This document shows positions 36,183 to 45,386 of a DNA stretch of 63,433 nucleotides, one piece after another. Source of the DNA: Comamonadaceae bacterium (GTDB lineage: Bacteria > Pseudomonadota > Gammaproteobacteria > Burkholderiales > Burkholderiaceae_C). Positions within the stretch are counted from its first letter, which is position 1; each line of letters opens with the position of its first letter. The notes beneath the pieces are model-generated. The model was not told the origin of the DNA, did not search any database, and worked only from the letters and a program-made list of their open reading frames with translations. The DNA is taken from NCBI GenBank assembly GCA_947442105.1, contig CANEVH010000020.1, positions 1 through 63,433 on the forward strand, written 5' to 3'. The position numbers and the translations under genes are program-made.

Positions 36183-37004
36183 ATGTCCCAGCGCAGCGTA
36201 TTTTTTGTCTCCGACGGCACGGGCATCACCGCCGAAACCTTTGGCAACGCCATCTTGGCCCAGTTTGAGACCAAAGCGCACCGGGTGCGCCTGCCCTTTA
36301 TCGACACCGCCGACAAAGCCCACCAGGTCGTGCGACAAATCAACCACGCCGGGGTGGTGGATGGGGCAAAACCGATTGTTTTCACCACACTCGTCAATAT
36401 GGAGGTGCTGGGCGTGATTCAGGCGGGCTGCCAAGGCATGCTGCTCGACATGTTTGGCATGTTTGTGCACCCGCTGGAGCAAGAGCTCAACCTCAAGTCC
36501 AACCACCGCATTGGCCGCTTCAGCGACGTGAGCAAAAGCAAGGAGTACCACGACCGCATTGAGGCGATCAACTTCTCATTGGCGCACGACGACGGCCAAA
36601 GCAACCGCGACCTGGAGCAGTCCGACGTGATATTGGTCGGCGTGAGCCGCAGCGGTAAGACACCCACCTCGCTGTACCTCGCCATGCAATACGGCCTCAA
36701 GGCGTCCAACTACCCCTTGATCCCCGAGGACTTTGAGCGCCGCCAGCTTCCCGCAGCGCTACTGCCGCACAAGAAGAAAATCTTCGGCCTGACCATCCAT
36801 CCCGAGCGCCTGAGCGAAATCCGCAACGAACGCAGGCCCGACTCGAAATACGCCTCGCTGGCGAACTGCCGCATGGAGGTGAGCGAAGGCGAAAGCATGA
36901 TGCGCCGCGCCGGCATACGCTGGCTTTCAACCACCACCAAGTCGATTGAAGAAATCGCCACGACGATTCTCCAAGAGGTGCACCCGGAGCGGCTTACCTA
37001 TTGA
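36183..37004 (+). CDS. ppsR: PEP synthase regulatory kinase/phosphorylase (DUF299)
   Basis: A 273-residue bifunctional regulator that phosphorylates PEP synthase with ADP and reverses this with phosphate. The family N-terminus RSVFFVSDGTGITAETFGNA and the P-loop-like GVSRSGKT at 153-160 followed by PTSLYLAMQYGLKASNYPL are diagnostic. The end (RWLSTTTKSIEEIATTIL) also fits. It is divergent from its target ppsA, as is common. Confidence 0.95.
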   Translation: MSQRSVFFVSDGTGITAETFGNAILAQFETKAHRVRLPFIDTADKAHQVVRQINHAGVVDGAKPIVFTTLVNMEVLGVIQAGCQGMLLDMFGMFVHPLEQELNLKSNHRIGRFSDVSKSKEYHDRIEAINFSLAHDDGQSNRDLEQSDVILVGVSRSGKTPTSLYLAMQYGLKASNYPLIPEDFERRQLPAALLPHKKKIFGLTIHPERLSEIRNERRPDSKYASLANCRMEVSEGESMMRRAGIRWLSTTTKSIEEIATTILQEVHPERLTY

Positions 37005-37053
37005 GCCATTGAGCTGCTGAGGCCCCGCCCGGGCTGGCAGGGCTTTTCACAAA

Positions 37054-37461
37054 TCAAAGGCCGACGGCGGAGCTGCCGGCGCGCGCAATTTGGGCGTCTT
37101 CACTGGACTTGACGCCGCTCACCCCCACTGCGCCCAAGCATTGACCGTCTTTCATGATGGGCACACCACCTTCCAACATGCCTTCGAGCGTCGGCGCGCT
37201 CAGAAAAGAATACCTTCCACCATTGATGATGTCCTCATAAATCTTGGTTTCGCGCCGCCCAATGGCCGAAGTGCGCGCCTTGGCCGGGGCAATGAGGGCA
37301 GAAATGGGTGCGGCGCCGTCCAAACGTTGCAGCCACAGCAAGTTGCCGCCGTCGTCAACGATGGCAATCGTGACTGCCCAGCCATGGTGGAGCGCTTCGG
37401 CCTCGGCAGCAGCAGCAATGGATTTGACGTCTGCGAGTTCAAGAACGGTTTTGTTTTTCAT
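37054..37461 (-). CDS. GlcG/HbpS-type heme-binding family protein
   Basis: A 135-residue protein of the GlcG/PduO C-terminal fold. The family pattern is clear: ALHHGWAVTIAIVDDGGNLL, then RLDGAAPISALIAPAKARTSA, then GVPIMKDGQCLGAVGVSG and the end AQIARAGSSAV. Members bind heme or cobalamin-like ligands or have unknown roles. The frame opens at 37593; ATGs at 37467 and 37461 both fit and neither has a strong ribosome site. It is convergent with ppsR and stands alone. Confidence 0.83.
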   Translation of the reverse strand: MKNKTVLELADVKSIAAAAEAEALHHGWAVTIAIVDDGGNLLWLQRLDGAAPISALIAPAKARTSAIGRRETKIYEDIINGGRYSFLSAPTLEGMLEGGVPIMKDGQCLGAVGVSGVKSSEDAQIARAGSSAVGL

Positions 37462-37665
37462 ATACATGCGGGGGTTGGTCAAAAGATGGCCAGAGCATAC
37501 CTGCTCCCAATGCATGGGTGCGGCGTGGGCGTGGCATGGGTGTGGCACAAAGGACCGCAACAGCCCTTCGAAAAATCGGGCCAAAGACCGCAACAGTGCG
37601 GGCGCACCGCTGGCACATGTCTAGAATCCGCACACCTGATGTTCAGGTTTTCAAGGAGATTGAGC

Positions 37666-38361
37666 ATGAATGATCAATTAGTCAATTCGGGCAGCACATT
37701 GGGGTATGCCATTTCGGCCCAGGAGCGCAACAAAGTTTTGCGCAACACCTACTGGCTTTTGGCCCTGAGCATGGTGCCCACGGTGCTGGGCGCCTGGATG
37801 GGCGTGGCTTTTGGCGTAGGCCAAGTTTTCACCGGCGGCTTGGGCTTGGTCCTGTTCATAGCGGGCGCCTTCGGCTTCATTTACGCCATTGAGAAAACCA
37901 AAAACTCGGCCAAAGGCGTGCCGGTTTTGCTGGGATTCACATTCTTCATGGGCTTGGTGATGTCGCGGTTGATCGAGTCAACGCTGGGCTTCAAAAATGG
38001 CCCTGAGCTGATCATGACGGCCTTTGGCGGCACTGCCGGTGTGTTTTTCCTGATGGCCAGCGTCGCTTCGGTCATCAAGCGCGACATCTCTGGCATGGGT
38101 CAATGGTTGTTTGTGGGCACCATCGTGCTCTTGGTCGGTGGCATCATCAACGTGTTTGTTGGTTCGTCGACGGGTATGGTGGTCATGTCCATGGTGGCGA
38201 TTGGCATTTTCAGCGCCTACATGCTGTACGACCTCAAGCAAATTCTTGACGGCGGCGAGACCAACTACATCACCGCCACTTTGTCGCTGTACCTGGACAT
38301 CTTCAATGTGTTCCAGAGCCTGTTGGCGCTGCTGGGCATTTTTGGTGGCGAGCGCGACTAA
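37666..38361 (+). CDS. Bax inhibitor-1/YccA-family membrane protein
   Basis: A 231-residue protein with seven hydrophobic segments, from NTYWLLALSMVPTVLGAWMG to LDIFNVFQSLLALLGIFGG. The C-terminal YDLKQILDGG and TATLSLYLDIFN contain the acidic residues conserved in the BI-1/YccA/TMBIM family (calcium leak channels, or FtsH modulators in E. coli). The ATG at 37666 has AAGGAG nine bases upstream, so the long upstream extension of the frame is not real. A strong terminator follows 17 bases after the stop. Confidence 0.9.
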   Translation: MNDQLVNSGSTLGYAISAQERNKVLRNTYWLLALSMVPTVLGAWMGVAFGVGQVFTGGLGLVLFIAGAFGFIYAIEKTKNSAKGVPVLLGFTFFMGLVMSRLIESTLGFKNGPELIMTAFGGTAGVFFLMASVASVIKRDISGMGQWLFVGTIVLLVGGIINVFVGSSTGMVVMSMVAIGIFSAYMLYDLKQILDGGETNYITATLSLYLDIFNVFQSLLALLGIFGGERD

Positions 38362-38377
38362 GCTTTCTTGCTAGCAG

Positions 38378-38403
38378 AAAAAAAGGCCTTCGGGCCTTTT
38401 TTT
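38378..38403. terminator. Bidirectional terminator between YccA-like gene and rlmD
   Basis: AAAAAAAGGCC and GGCCTTTTTTT form a perfect 11-base inverted repeat around a TTCG loop. Both strands end in a T-run, so it can end the plus-strand YccA-like transcript and the minus-strand surE-pcm-nlpD-rlmD transcript. Confidence 0.9.
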
Positions 38404-38418
38404 CATGGTGGCGGCGCT

Positions 38419-39885
38419 TCAGTCCGCAGGTGGTGCATCCAGCTCAAAAACTGCAATGCTCTCCACGTGCGCCGTGTGCGGAAACATATTCACCACACCG
38501 GCTGCGGTGCAACGGTAACCCGCCTGCGCCACCAGCACCCCCGCATCACGCGCCAGGGTGGCGGGGTTGCAACTCACGTAAACAATGCGCTGGGGCGGCT
38601 TCCAGCCCTGGCGCAGCCCAGGGGTGGCGTGCAATTCGGCCAGCGCCTGCACCAGGGCAAACGCACCTTCGCGCGGTGGATCGACCAGCCACTTGTCGGC
38701 GCGGCCATCGGCCATCAGCAAAGCCGGCGTCATCTCAAACAGGTTGCGGGCGGCGAATGTTGTGGGCGCCAAATTCGGGGCGCCCTCTTTTGACTGGTTC
38801 AGACGCACATTGTCCCGTGAGCGCGCCACCAGGGACTCTGCGCCTTCAATGCCCAGCACCTCGCGCGCCTGGGTAGCCAAAGGCAGGGTGAAATTCCCCA
38901 GGCCGCAAAACCAGTCGATGACCCGCTCGGTTTTTTCCACCCGCAACAAACCCAGCGCGCGCGACACCAGCACCCGGTTGATATGGGGGTTGACCTGGGT
39001 GAAATCGGTGGGTCGAAACGGCATGGTGATGCCGTATTGCGGCAAACGGTAGGCCAATTCGGCGGTGACGTGGCCCGGCAGTTCGTCCAGCCGCACGATG
39101 GTGTCCGGCCCCTTGGCCTGCAGCCACCACTGAACGCCCGGATGCGCCGCCGCAAAGGCTCGCAATTTGGCCAGATCGCCCTCACTCAAGGGCACCAGGT
39201 GGCGCAGCACCAGCGCCGTGACGTCGCCCTGCCCAGCTGGCGCACCTGCATGGTCCATGTCGCCTATGGCCAGTTCGATTTGTGGCAGCTGCTCCACCGC
39301 TTCCATGGACGCGACCAGGGCCCGCAGCGGCAACAGCATAGCACTGACGTGGGGTGCCAGCACATGGCATTCCTTAATGTCGGCCACAAAATGGCTTTTG
39401 CGTTCGTGAAAACCAATCAGCACTTCGCCCTTTTTTCGCACAAAGCGCACCGACAGGCGTGCCCGGTAGCGGTAGCCCCAGGTCGGGCCTTCGATCGGGC
39501 GCATCACGGTTTCTGGTTTGACTTTGCCTATGTGCCAGAGGTTGTCTTCCAGCACGCGTTGCTTGACCGCCACCTGGGCGCTGGCGTGCAAATGCTGCAT
39601 CTTGCAGCCGCCGCAGGCGTTGTGCTGCAAGCCAAAATGCGGGCAGGCCGGGCGCACGCGCTGGGACGACTCGACATGAATTTCCGTCAGCGTGCCTTTT
39701 TCGAAACTGCTTTTGCTGCGGTGGATGTGGGCGCTGACCACCTCAAAAGGCAGCGCGCCATCGATGAAGACTACTTTGCCGTCGCTGCGGTGGGCAACGC
39801 CCTGGGCTTCAAGGTCCAGGGATTTGACGGCCAGCCAGCCTTCGGGCAGGGCTGCGGCGGGAGTATCAGAAGGGGCGTCTTGCAT
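38419..39885 (-). CDS. rlmD: 23S rRNA (uracil-1939-C5)-methyltransferase
   Basis: A 488-residue SAM-dependent RNA methyltransferase. An N-terminal TRAM domain ([20 protein letters not shown]) is followed by an iron-sulfur cluster site: [19 protein letters not shown] supplies three cysteines and KECHVLAP the fourth. The Rossmann core has [17 protein letters not shown], and the catalytic cysteine motif is [13 protein letters not shown]. It is the last gene of the surE-pcm-nlpD-rlmD run, 17 bases after nlpD. Confidence 0.94.
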   Translation of the reverse strand: MQDAPSDTPAAALPEGWLAVKSLDLEAQGVAHRSDGKVVFIDGALPFEVVSAHIHRSKSSFEKGTLTEIHVESSQRVRPACPHFGLQHNACGGCKMQHLHASAQVAVKQRVLEDNLWHIGKVKPETVMRPIEGPTWGYRYRARLSVRFVRKKGEVLIGFHERKSHFVADIKECHVLAPHVSAMLLPLRALVASMEAVEQLPQIELAIGDMDHAGAPAGQGDVTALVLRHLVPLSEGDLAKLRAFAAAHPGVQWWLQAKGPDTIVRLDELPGHVTAELAYRLPQYGITMPFRPTDFTQVNPHINRVLVSRALGLLRVEKTERVIDWFCGLGNFTLPLATQAREVLGIEGAESLVARSRDNVRLNQSKEGAPNLAPTTFAARNLFEMTPALLMADGRADKWLVDPPREGAFALVQALAELHATPGLRQGWKPPQRIVYVSCNPATLARDAGVLVAQAGYRCTAAGVVNMFPHTAHVESIAVFELDAPPAD

Positions 39886-39902
39886 CGCCCCATTCTCTCA
39901 GG

Positions 39903-40793
39903 TCAGCGTGCGGGCAAGTACTTGGCCGGATCTACCGGTTTGCCCTGCTTGCGCACCTCAAAATGCAGCTTGACGCGGTCCGCATCGGTGCTGCCCATCT
40001 CGGCAATCTTCTGGCCTTTTTTGACCGTCTGGTCTTCCTTGACTAGCAAGGTCTGGTTGTGGGCATAGGCCGTGAGGAACAAGCTGTTGTGCTTGACGAT
40101 GATGAGCTTGCCGTAGCCGCGCAGGCCGGCGTCGGCATAGACCACCTTGCCGTCTGCTGCGGCGAGCACCGCGTCACCGCTGGCACCGCCTATATCGACG
40201 CCCTTGCGATTTTTTGCTTCGTCAAACCCGTCCAGTACATCGCCCTTGGCGGGCCAGGCAAAGCTGATGTCGTCTTCCAAGGCAGAGGCCGCAGGGGTTG
40301 AACTGGGCGCTGGTGCGGCGGCTGCTTTCGCTGGGGCAGAAGCGGGCGCGGATGCTGCCGTCGCAGCGGGCAGTGGCGCTGATATGACTTTGGCGCTTGC
40401 GACCGGTTTGCTCACCGCCGCCTCTTCTGGGGGGACTATGCGCAACACTTGGCCTATCTCGATGCGGTTGGGGTTTTCTAAGGCGTTCCAACGTGCCAGG
40501 TCGCGGTGGCTTTGGCCCGACTCCAAGCCAATACGAATTAAGGTGTCGCCCTGCTTGACGGTGTAATAGCCCGGTTTACCCGCGTTGCTATCGACCACCA
40601 CGGCCGGCCCGTTGGCAGGGGCCGCAGACACCTCCGGGGTGGGCGTGCTGATTTGCGTGGCGACCCTTCCACGGTCCTCTACCGGGGCGCGCAAGCCGGG
40701 TTTTGAACTGCACGCCGCCAAGGTCAGCAGACCAACCGTAGCCAAGAAAGCGCAGTAGCGCAGCAGTTTTTTTGCCATCGCATCCATTTCCAT
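39903..40793 (-). CDS. nlpD: NlpD-type lipoprotein, LysM and degenerate LytM domains
   Basis: A 296-residue outer-membrane lipoprotein. The lipobox is LTLAAC with Cys28 as the lipidated residue. A LysM domain (YYTVKQGDTLIRIGLESGQS) binds peptidoglycan, an Ala/Pro linker follows, and the C-terminal M23 domain has GYGKLIIVKHN and LFLTAYAHN. The zinc ligands are degenerate: the usual HxxxD is RKGVD and the final HxH is KLHFEV. As in E. coli NlpD, it should activate an amidase rather than cut the wall itself. The first ATG is used; an ATG at 40778 (MAKKLL) is an alternative. It follows pcm by 10 bases. Confidence 0.93.
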   Translation of the reverse strand: MEMDAMAKKLLRYCAFLATVGLLTLAACSSKPGLRAPVEDRGRVATQISTPTPEVSAAPANGPAVVVDSNAGKPGYYTVKQGDTLIRIGLESGQSHRDLARWNALENPNRIEIGQVLRIVPPEEAAVSKPVASAKVISAPLPAATAASAPASAPAKAAAAPAPSSTPAASALEDDISFAWPAKGDVLDGFDEAKNRKGVDIGGASGDAVLAAADGKVVYADAGLRGYGKLIIVKHNSLFLTAYAHNQTLLVKEDQTVKKGQKIAEMGSTDADRVKLHFEVRKQGKPVDPAKYLPAR

Positions 40794-40803
40794 TTGTGTT
40801 TTT

Positions 40804-41583
40804 TCAGGCCAGGCCAGATTTTAGGGGCACAAAATGCACCGCTTCCAGAATGGTTTGGCGCAGGCCCGCAGCGGTTTTGTCGACCACCACCAAGGCCTGC
40901 GCTGTTGCCCTCGCGCTCATCTCACCCGCCCTGCCCTGGATTGCGGTGCGCTGTGCCACCGGCGCCACCAGCCGACCGCCCACTGCGAGTTGGTCTGTCC
41001 ACGCCGTGGGCAAGGCTTCGCCCCCGGCTGCAGCCACAATAGCGGCGTAGGGCGCTCCCTGCGCGTAGCCCAGCATGCCGTCGCCCAGCAGCAAATGCAC
41101 ATGGGCGAGGCGAAGGTGGCGCAAATTGTCGCGTGCCTTCTCGTGCAGGCCACGCAAGCGCTCTATGGTGTAAACCTCGGTAGCAAGTTCGCTCAACACG
41201 GCTGCCTGGTAGCCGCAGCCAGTGCCGATCTCCAGTACCCGGCCCAGCTTGCCGCCCACGCCATTGCAAAGCAGCTCCAGCATCCGGGCCACGACGCCAG
41301 GCTTGGAAATGGTTTGCCCCAGGCCAATGGGCAAACTGGTGTCTTCATAAGCCTGGTTGACGAGGGCGCTGTCCACAAAACGGTGGCGCTCCACGCGGCC
41401 CATGGCCGAGAGCACGCGCGGGTCGCGCAGGCCCTGCGCCGCCAGTTTTTGCACCATGCGCTGGCGCACCGCACTGGAGTCCATGCCCAAACCCTGCGGC
41501 GCATTGGCATTGCTGACCGGCTTTGCCTTGGCGCTGAGGACGCTGCTGTCCAAGCGTGCAGGAAACGAGGGCCGCTGCTTCAT
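40804..41583 (-). CDS. pcm: Protein-L-isoaspartate O-methyltransferase
   Basis: A 259-residue repair methyltransferase acting on isoaspartyl residues. The SAM-binding motif I is [19 protein letters not shown], and the substrate region [22 protein letters not shown] is typical. It carries about 40 extra N-terminal residues rich in Ser/Lys compared with the usual 210-220. The start overlaps the surE stop (ATGA at 41580-41583), so the extension is probably genuine. The ATG at residue 34 ([10 protein letters not shown]) is the alternative. Confidence 0.93.
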   Translation of the reverse strand: MKQRPSFPARLDSSVLSAKAKPVSNANAPQGLGMDSSAVRQRMVQKLAAQGLRDPRVLSAMGRVERHRFVDSALVNQAYEDTSLPIGLGQTISKPGVVARMLELLCNGVGGKLGRVLEIGTGCGYQAAVLSELATEVYTIERLRGLHEKARDNLRHLRLAHVHLLLGDGMLGYAQGAPYAAIVAAAGGEALPTAWTDQLAVGGRLVAPVAQRTAIQGRAGEMSARATAQALVVVDKTAAGLRQTILEAVHFVPLKSGLA

Positions 41584-42359
41584 TCCAAGTCGGAGGCAGC
41601 AGCTGGGGCAAAAAGGGCCGCGCTTTGAGCCCAGTCGCCCATGCTCAGGTGGTCGGTCAAGTCAATCTTCAGTGGGGTGATGGACACGTGGCCCAAGGTG
41701 GTGGCGTGAAAGTCCGTGCCCTCGGCATCGTCCTTGGCCGGACCCGCAGCGCCTATCCAGTACATGGTCTCGCCGCGCGGACTGGTCTGTTTGATCACCG
41801 GTTCGGCTGCGTGGCGCTTGCCCAGGCGGCACAGCTTGGCTGGCCCGATTTGCGCATAAGGCAGGTTGGGAATGTTGACATTGAGCAACCAAGGCGGCCC
41901 GCCCAGCATCTGGTGCTGGGCCATGGACAGCACCAGTTCACGCGCTTTGCGGGCGGCGGATTCAATCTCTAGCCAGTCTTTGTGGACTTGAGAAAAGGCA
42001 ATGGCTGGGACGCCAAACAAATAGCCCTCCATTGCCGCGCCCACGGTGCCCGAATAAATAGTGTCGTCGCCCATATTGGCGCCGTTGTTGATGCCTGAGA
42101 CCACCAAGTCGGGCCGGTAGTCCAGCAGGCCCGAGAGGGCGATGTGCACGCAGTCTGCCGGGGTTCCGTTCACGTAGCGAAAACCGCTGGCGCCACGGTG
42201 CACGTACAAAGGGGCGTTCAGGGTGAGCGCATTGGACTTGGCGCTGTTGTTGTGCTCGGGTGCGATGACCTCTACATCTGCCACCTCTTTGAGCGCGTTG
42301 AACAAGGCCAGCAGTCCGGGCGCCTGGTAGCCGTCGTCATTAGAGATCAGGATTTTCAT
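41580..42359 (-). CDS. surE: 5'/3'-nucleotidase SurE
   Basis: A 259-residue metal-dependent survival nucleotidase. The metal site is [12 protein letters not shown], followed by [26 protein letters not shown] and [20 protein letters not shown], all family signatures. It begins the surE-pcm-nlpD-rlmD operon, an arrangement widespread in proteobacteria, where rpoS often follows nlpD; here rlmD takes that place. It is divergent from the quinone oxidoreductase. Confidence 0.96.
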   Translation of the reverse strand: MKILISNDDGYQAPGLLALFNALKEVADVEVIAPEHNNSAKSNALTLNAPLYVHRGASGFRYVNGTPADCVHIALSGLLDYRPDLVVSGINNGANMGDDTIYSGTVGAAMEGYLFGVPAIAFSQVHKDWLEIESAARKARELVLSMAQHQMLGGPPWLLNVNIPNLPYAQIGPAKLCRLGKRHAAEPVIKQTSPRGETMYWIGAAGPAKDDAEGTDFHATTLGHVSITPLKIDLTDHLSMGDWAQSAALFAPAAASDLE

Positions 42360-42471
42360 AGGAAATTAGAGCGAAAGTTCATTGTAGGCGGCGTCACGCC
42401 TGGGACAGACTGCCAGCGGCTGCCTGAGGCGCGCACCCCTATGATCACCCGATTTAACGGAGAGACTTTGT

Positions 42472-43446
42472 ATGCACGCTTGGCTATGTGAAAACCCCGT
42501 GGGCGTGGACGCCCTGACCTGGACCGAAATGCCCACCCCCGCGCCCAAGGCCGGCGAAGTGCTGATCGAAATCAAGGCCGCCAGCCTGAATTTTCCTGAT
42601 CTGCTCATCGTGCAAAACAAGTACCAGATGAAACCCGCCCTGCCCTTTGTGCCGGGCTCGGAACACGCGGGCATCGTGCAAGCGGTGGGAGAAGGCGTCA
42701 CCCACCTTCAAGCCGGCCAAGCCGTGGCCTGCCTGAGCGGCACAGGTGGCTTTGGCAGCCACACCATTGCGCCTGCGGCGCTGTGCATGCCGCTGCCACC
42801 TGGATTCCCTATGGTGGACGCTGCGGCCTTCATCATGATTTACGCCACCTCACACCATGCGCTGATCGACCGCGCGGCGCTCAAGGCCGGTGAAACCGTG
42901 TTGGTGCTCGGTGCGGCGGGGGGCGTGGGCACTTCGGCCATCCAGATTGCCAAGGCCGCAGGCGCGCATGTGATTGCAGCCGCGTCCACCGACGAAAAAT
43001 GTGCTTTGTGCACATCCATTGGCGCGGACGCCACCATCAACTACAGCACCGAGAACCTGCGCGACGCCCTCAAAACGCTCACCAAGGGCAAAGGCCCGGA
43101 CGTGATTTACGACCCGGTGGGCGGCGACTTTGCCGAACCGGCCTTTCGCTCCATTGCTTGGCGCGGGCGCTACCTGGTGGTGGGTTTTGCCGCAGGCCCC
43201 ATTCCGGCCCTGCCCTTCAACCTGGCGTTGCTCAAAGGTGCATCCATTGTGGGCGTGTTCTGGGGCGACTTTGCCAAGCGCGAACCCAAGGCCAGCGCCG
43301 CCGCCATGTCCGAGTTAGCCCAGTGGTACGGCCAGGGCAAGATCAAGCCCGTCATCGACCGCACCATGCCTATGGCCGATCTGAAAGCCGCCTTCGCCCA
43401 CATGGGTTCGCGCGGGGTGATGGGCAAGCTGGTGATGGTGAACTGA
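42472..43446 (+). CDS. NADPH:quinone oxidoreductase-like MDR protein
   Basis: A 324-residue medium-chain dehydrogenase of the zinc-free quinone oxidoreductase group. The N-terminal GroES-like part (PAPKAGEVLIEIKAASLNFP) leads to the NADP loop VLVLGAAGGVGTSAIQIAKA and YDPVGGDFAEPAFRSIAW. There are no zinc-binding cysteine clusters. GGAGAG lies upstream of the ATG. The substrate is uncertain; related enzymes reduce quinones or enoyl thioesters. It runs convergent with purH, across a large palindrome. Confidence 0.9.
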   Translation: MHAWLCENPVGVDALTWTEMPTPAPKAGEVLIEIKAASLNFPDLLIVQNKYQMKPALPFVPGSEHAGIVQAVGEGVTHLQAGQAVACLSGTGGFGSHTIAPAALCMPLPPGFPMVDAAAFIMIYATSHHALIDRAALKAGETVLVLGAAGGVGTSAIQIAKAAGAHVIAAASTDEKCALCTSIGADATINYSTENLRDALKTLTKGKGPDVIYDPVGGDFAEPAFRSIAWRGRYLVVGFAAGPIPALPFNLALLKGASIVGVFWGDFAKREPKASAAAMSELAQWYGQGKIKPVIDRTMPMADLKAAFAHMGSRGVMGKLVMVN

Positions 43447-43461
43447 GCTGCAAAGCGCATA

Positions 43462-43556
43462 AGAAATGGGGGGTCAGATTCCAATTTACTTTGTAAATTG
43501 GAATCTGACCCCCATTTCTGTGACCCCATTTCTTCAATTAATTGGAATCTGACCCC
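43462..43556. repeat. Long inverted repeat with a third partial copy
   Basis: Arms 43462-43489 and 43493-43519 are reverse complements (one extra G on the left) around a TTT loop, giving a stem of about 27 pairs. The core GGGGTCAGATTCCAATT appears a third time, inverted, at 43539-43556, and CCCCATTTCTT recurs nearby. The core phrase resembles REP-like sequences I associate with Y1/RAYT-type transposases. It lies between convergent genes and could act as a transcription barrier. Confidence 0.85.
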
Positions 43557-43569
43557 AATTAAAGAAGGT

Positions 43570-45156
43570 TCAATGCCGGAAGTGGCGCACGCCCGTATAG
43601 ACCATGGCCACACCGCGCTCGTTGGCTGCGGCTACCACTTCGTCGTCGCGCATGCTGCCGCCGGGCTGGATGATGCAGCTCGCGCCGGCGTCCACCACCA
43701 CGTCCAGGCCGTCGCGAAAGGGAAAGAAGGCGTCGCTGGCTACTACCGTGCCTGCCAGTGACAGCCCAGCGTGTTCGGCCTTGATGCTGGCAATGCGGGC
43801 AGAGTCCAGGCGGCTCATTTGGCCCGCGCCCACGCCCATGGTCATGCCGTTGTGGCAAAACACAATCGCGTTGGATTTGACGTACTTGGCGACCGTCCAG
43901 GCAAACAGCAGGTCTTGTAGCTGCGCGGCCGTGGGTTGCACGGTGGTCACCACTTTGAGGTCGGCCAGACCGAGGGTGTGGTTGTCAGCGGTCTGGATCA
44001 AGAGGCCCGAGCCGACGCGCTTGATGTCCGTGGCGTTGCGGCCCTGCTCCCAGGCGCTTGCGCCCGCAGCCTGCCCAAGCGCGCGCGGCAAAGCGATCTG
44101 CAACACCCGCACATTGGCCTTGGCCTGAAAAATGACCAGCGCCGCCGGGGTGAAGGCCGGGGCCATGAGCACCTCGACAAACTGCTTAGAAATTTGCAAG
44201 GCCGCCGCCTCGTCCACCGGGCAGTTGAAGGCAATGATGCCGCCAAAGGCCGAGGTGGGGTCGGTGGAAAAAGCCTTGGAATAGGCCGACAGCGCGTTGG
44301 AGGCCACCGCCACGCCGCAAGGGTTGGCGTGCTTGACGATGACGCAGGCCGGTGTGTCAAAGCTTTTGACGCATTCCCAGGCGGCGTCGGCGTCTGCAAT
44401 GTTGTTAAAGCTCAATTCCTTGCCTTGCAACTGCTGCGCCGTGACCAGCGAGCCAGGTGCGGGGTGCAAGTCGCGGTAAAACGCGGCGCTTTGGTGCGGG
44501 TTTTCGCCGTAGCGCAGGTCTTGCACCTTGACAAAGCGCCCGTTGGACTGGGCCGGAAACGCGGCAATGCTGCCATCGCTTTGGATGCTGGACAAATAGT
44601 CGCTGATCGCGCCGTCGTACTGGCTGATGCGGTTGAAGGCGGCCACGGACAGGGCGAACTTGGTCTTGTCGCTCACGGCGCCGGTGCTTTGCAGCTCGGC
44701 CAGAACCGGGGCGTATTGCGAGGCGTCGGTCAACACGGCCACGTCTTTCCAGTTTTTGGCCGCGCTGCGTACCATGGCTGGGCCGCCTATGTCGATGTTT
44801 TCTATCGCATCTTCCAGAGTGCAGCCGGGTTTGGCCACCGTGGCTTCGAACGGATAGAGGTTGACCACCAGAAAGTCGATGGTGTCGATGCCGTGGTCGG
44901 CCAGTGCGGCCATGTGGGCCGGCACGTCGCGGCGGGCCAGCAGGCCGCCGTGCACGCGGGGGTGCAGGGTTTTGACGCGGCCGTCCAGCATTTCTGGAAA
45001 TCCCGTCATTTGCGCCACCTCGGTCACCGGCAGGCCGTGCTCGGCCAGCAGTTTGGCGGTGCCGCCGGTGGACAAGAGGGCGATGCCCAGGCCGTGCAAG
45101 GCTTGGGCGAGTTCGAGGACCCCGGTTTTGTCCGAGACAGAAATCAGTGCATTCAT
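43570..45156 (-). CDS. purH: Bifunctional AICAR formyltransferase / IMP cyclohydrolase
   Basis: A 528-residue enzyme for the last two steps of IMP synthesis. The N-terminal cyclohydrolase domain ([20 protein letters not shown] and [20 protein letters not shown]) is followed by the transformylase domain with the catalytic [27 protein letters not shown] and the C-terminal [14 protein letters not shown]. It overlaps fis by four bases and closes the dusB-fis-purH operon. Confidence 0.97.
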   Translation of the reverse strand: MNALISVSDKTGVLELAQALHGLGIALLSTGGTAKLLAEHGLPVTEVAQMTGFPEMLDGRVKTLHPRVHGGLLARRDVPAHMAALADHGIDTIDFLVVNLYPFEATVAKPGCTLEDAIENIDIGGPAMVRSAAKNWKDVAVLTDASQYAPVLAELQSTGAVSDKTKFALSVAAFNRISQYDGAISDYLSSIQSDGSIAAFPAQSNGRFVKVQDLRYGENPHQSAAFYRDLHPAPGSLVTAQQLQGKELSFNNIADADAAWECVKSFDTPACVIVKHANPCGVAVASNALSAYSKAFSTDPTSAFGGIIAFNCPVDEAAALQISKQFVEVLMAPAFTPAALVIFQAKANVRVLQIALPRALGQAAGASAWEQGRNATDIKRVGSGLLIQTADNHTLGLADLKVVTTVQPTAAQLQDLLFAWTVAKYVKSNAIVFCHNGMTMGVGAGQMSRLDSARIASIKAEHAGLSLAGTVVASDAFFPFRDGLDVVVDAGASCIIQPGGSMRDDEVVAAANERGVAMVYTGVRHFRH

Positions 45157-45386
45157 AAAAGCTGGTGTTCCAAAAGTTTTTTATGGAGGGTGTTGCGGTT
45201 CAGGCCTAGCCACTTTGCGGCTTTGGACTGGTTGTTGGCGGCGGCCACCATCACCAACTCCAACAGCGGCTTTTCGACCGCACGCACCAGCATCTCGTGC
45301 ATGCCGTGGGGCTCCAGACCATCCAGGTCGCGCAAATAGGCTTCCAAGCTGGCGCGCACGCATTCGTCAAGTTGATGTTTGCTCAT
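45153..45386 (-). CDS. fis: Fis-family nucleoid/DNA-binding protein
   Basis: A 77-residue protein, the short betaproteobacterial Fis form. The C-terminal helix-turn-helix is [24 protein letters not shown], preceded by the dimerisation helices ([12 protein letters not shown]). It lies between dusB and purH with ATGA overlaps on both sides. The dusB-fis pair is conserved in proteobacteria. Confidence 0.93.
   Translation of the reverse strand: MSKHQLDECVRASLEAYLRDLDGLEPHGMHEMLVRAVEKPLLELVMVAAANNQSKAAKWLGLNRNTLHKKLLEHQLL

Noticed and set aside
37090..38361. 423-residue form of the YccA-like protein
   Set aside because: The upstream part is antisense to the GlcG-like gene; the ATG at 37666 has AAGGAG nine bases before it.
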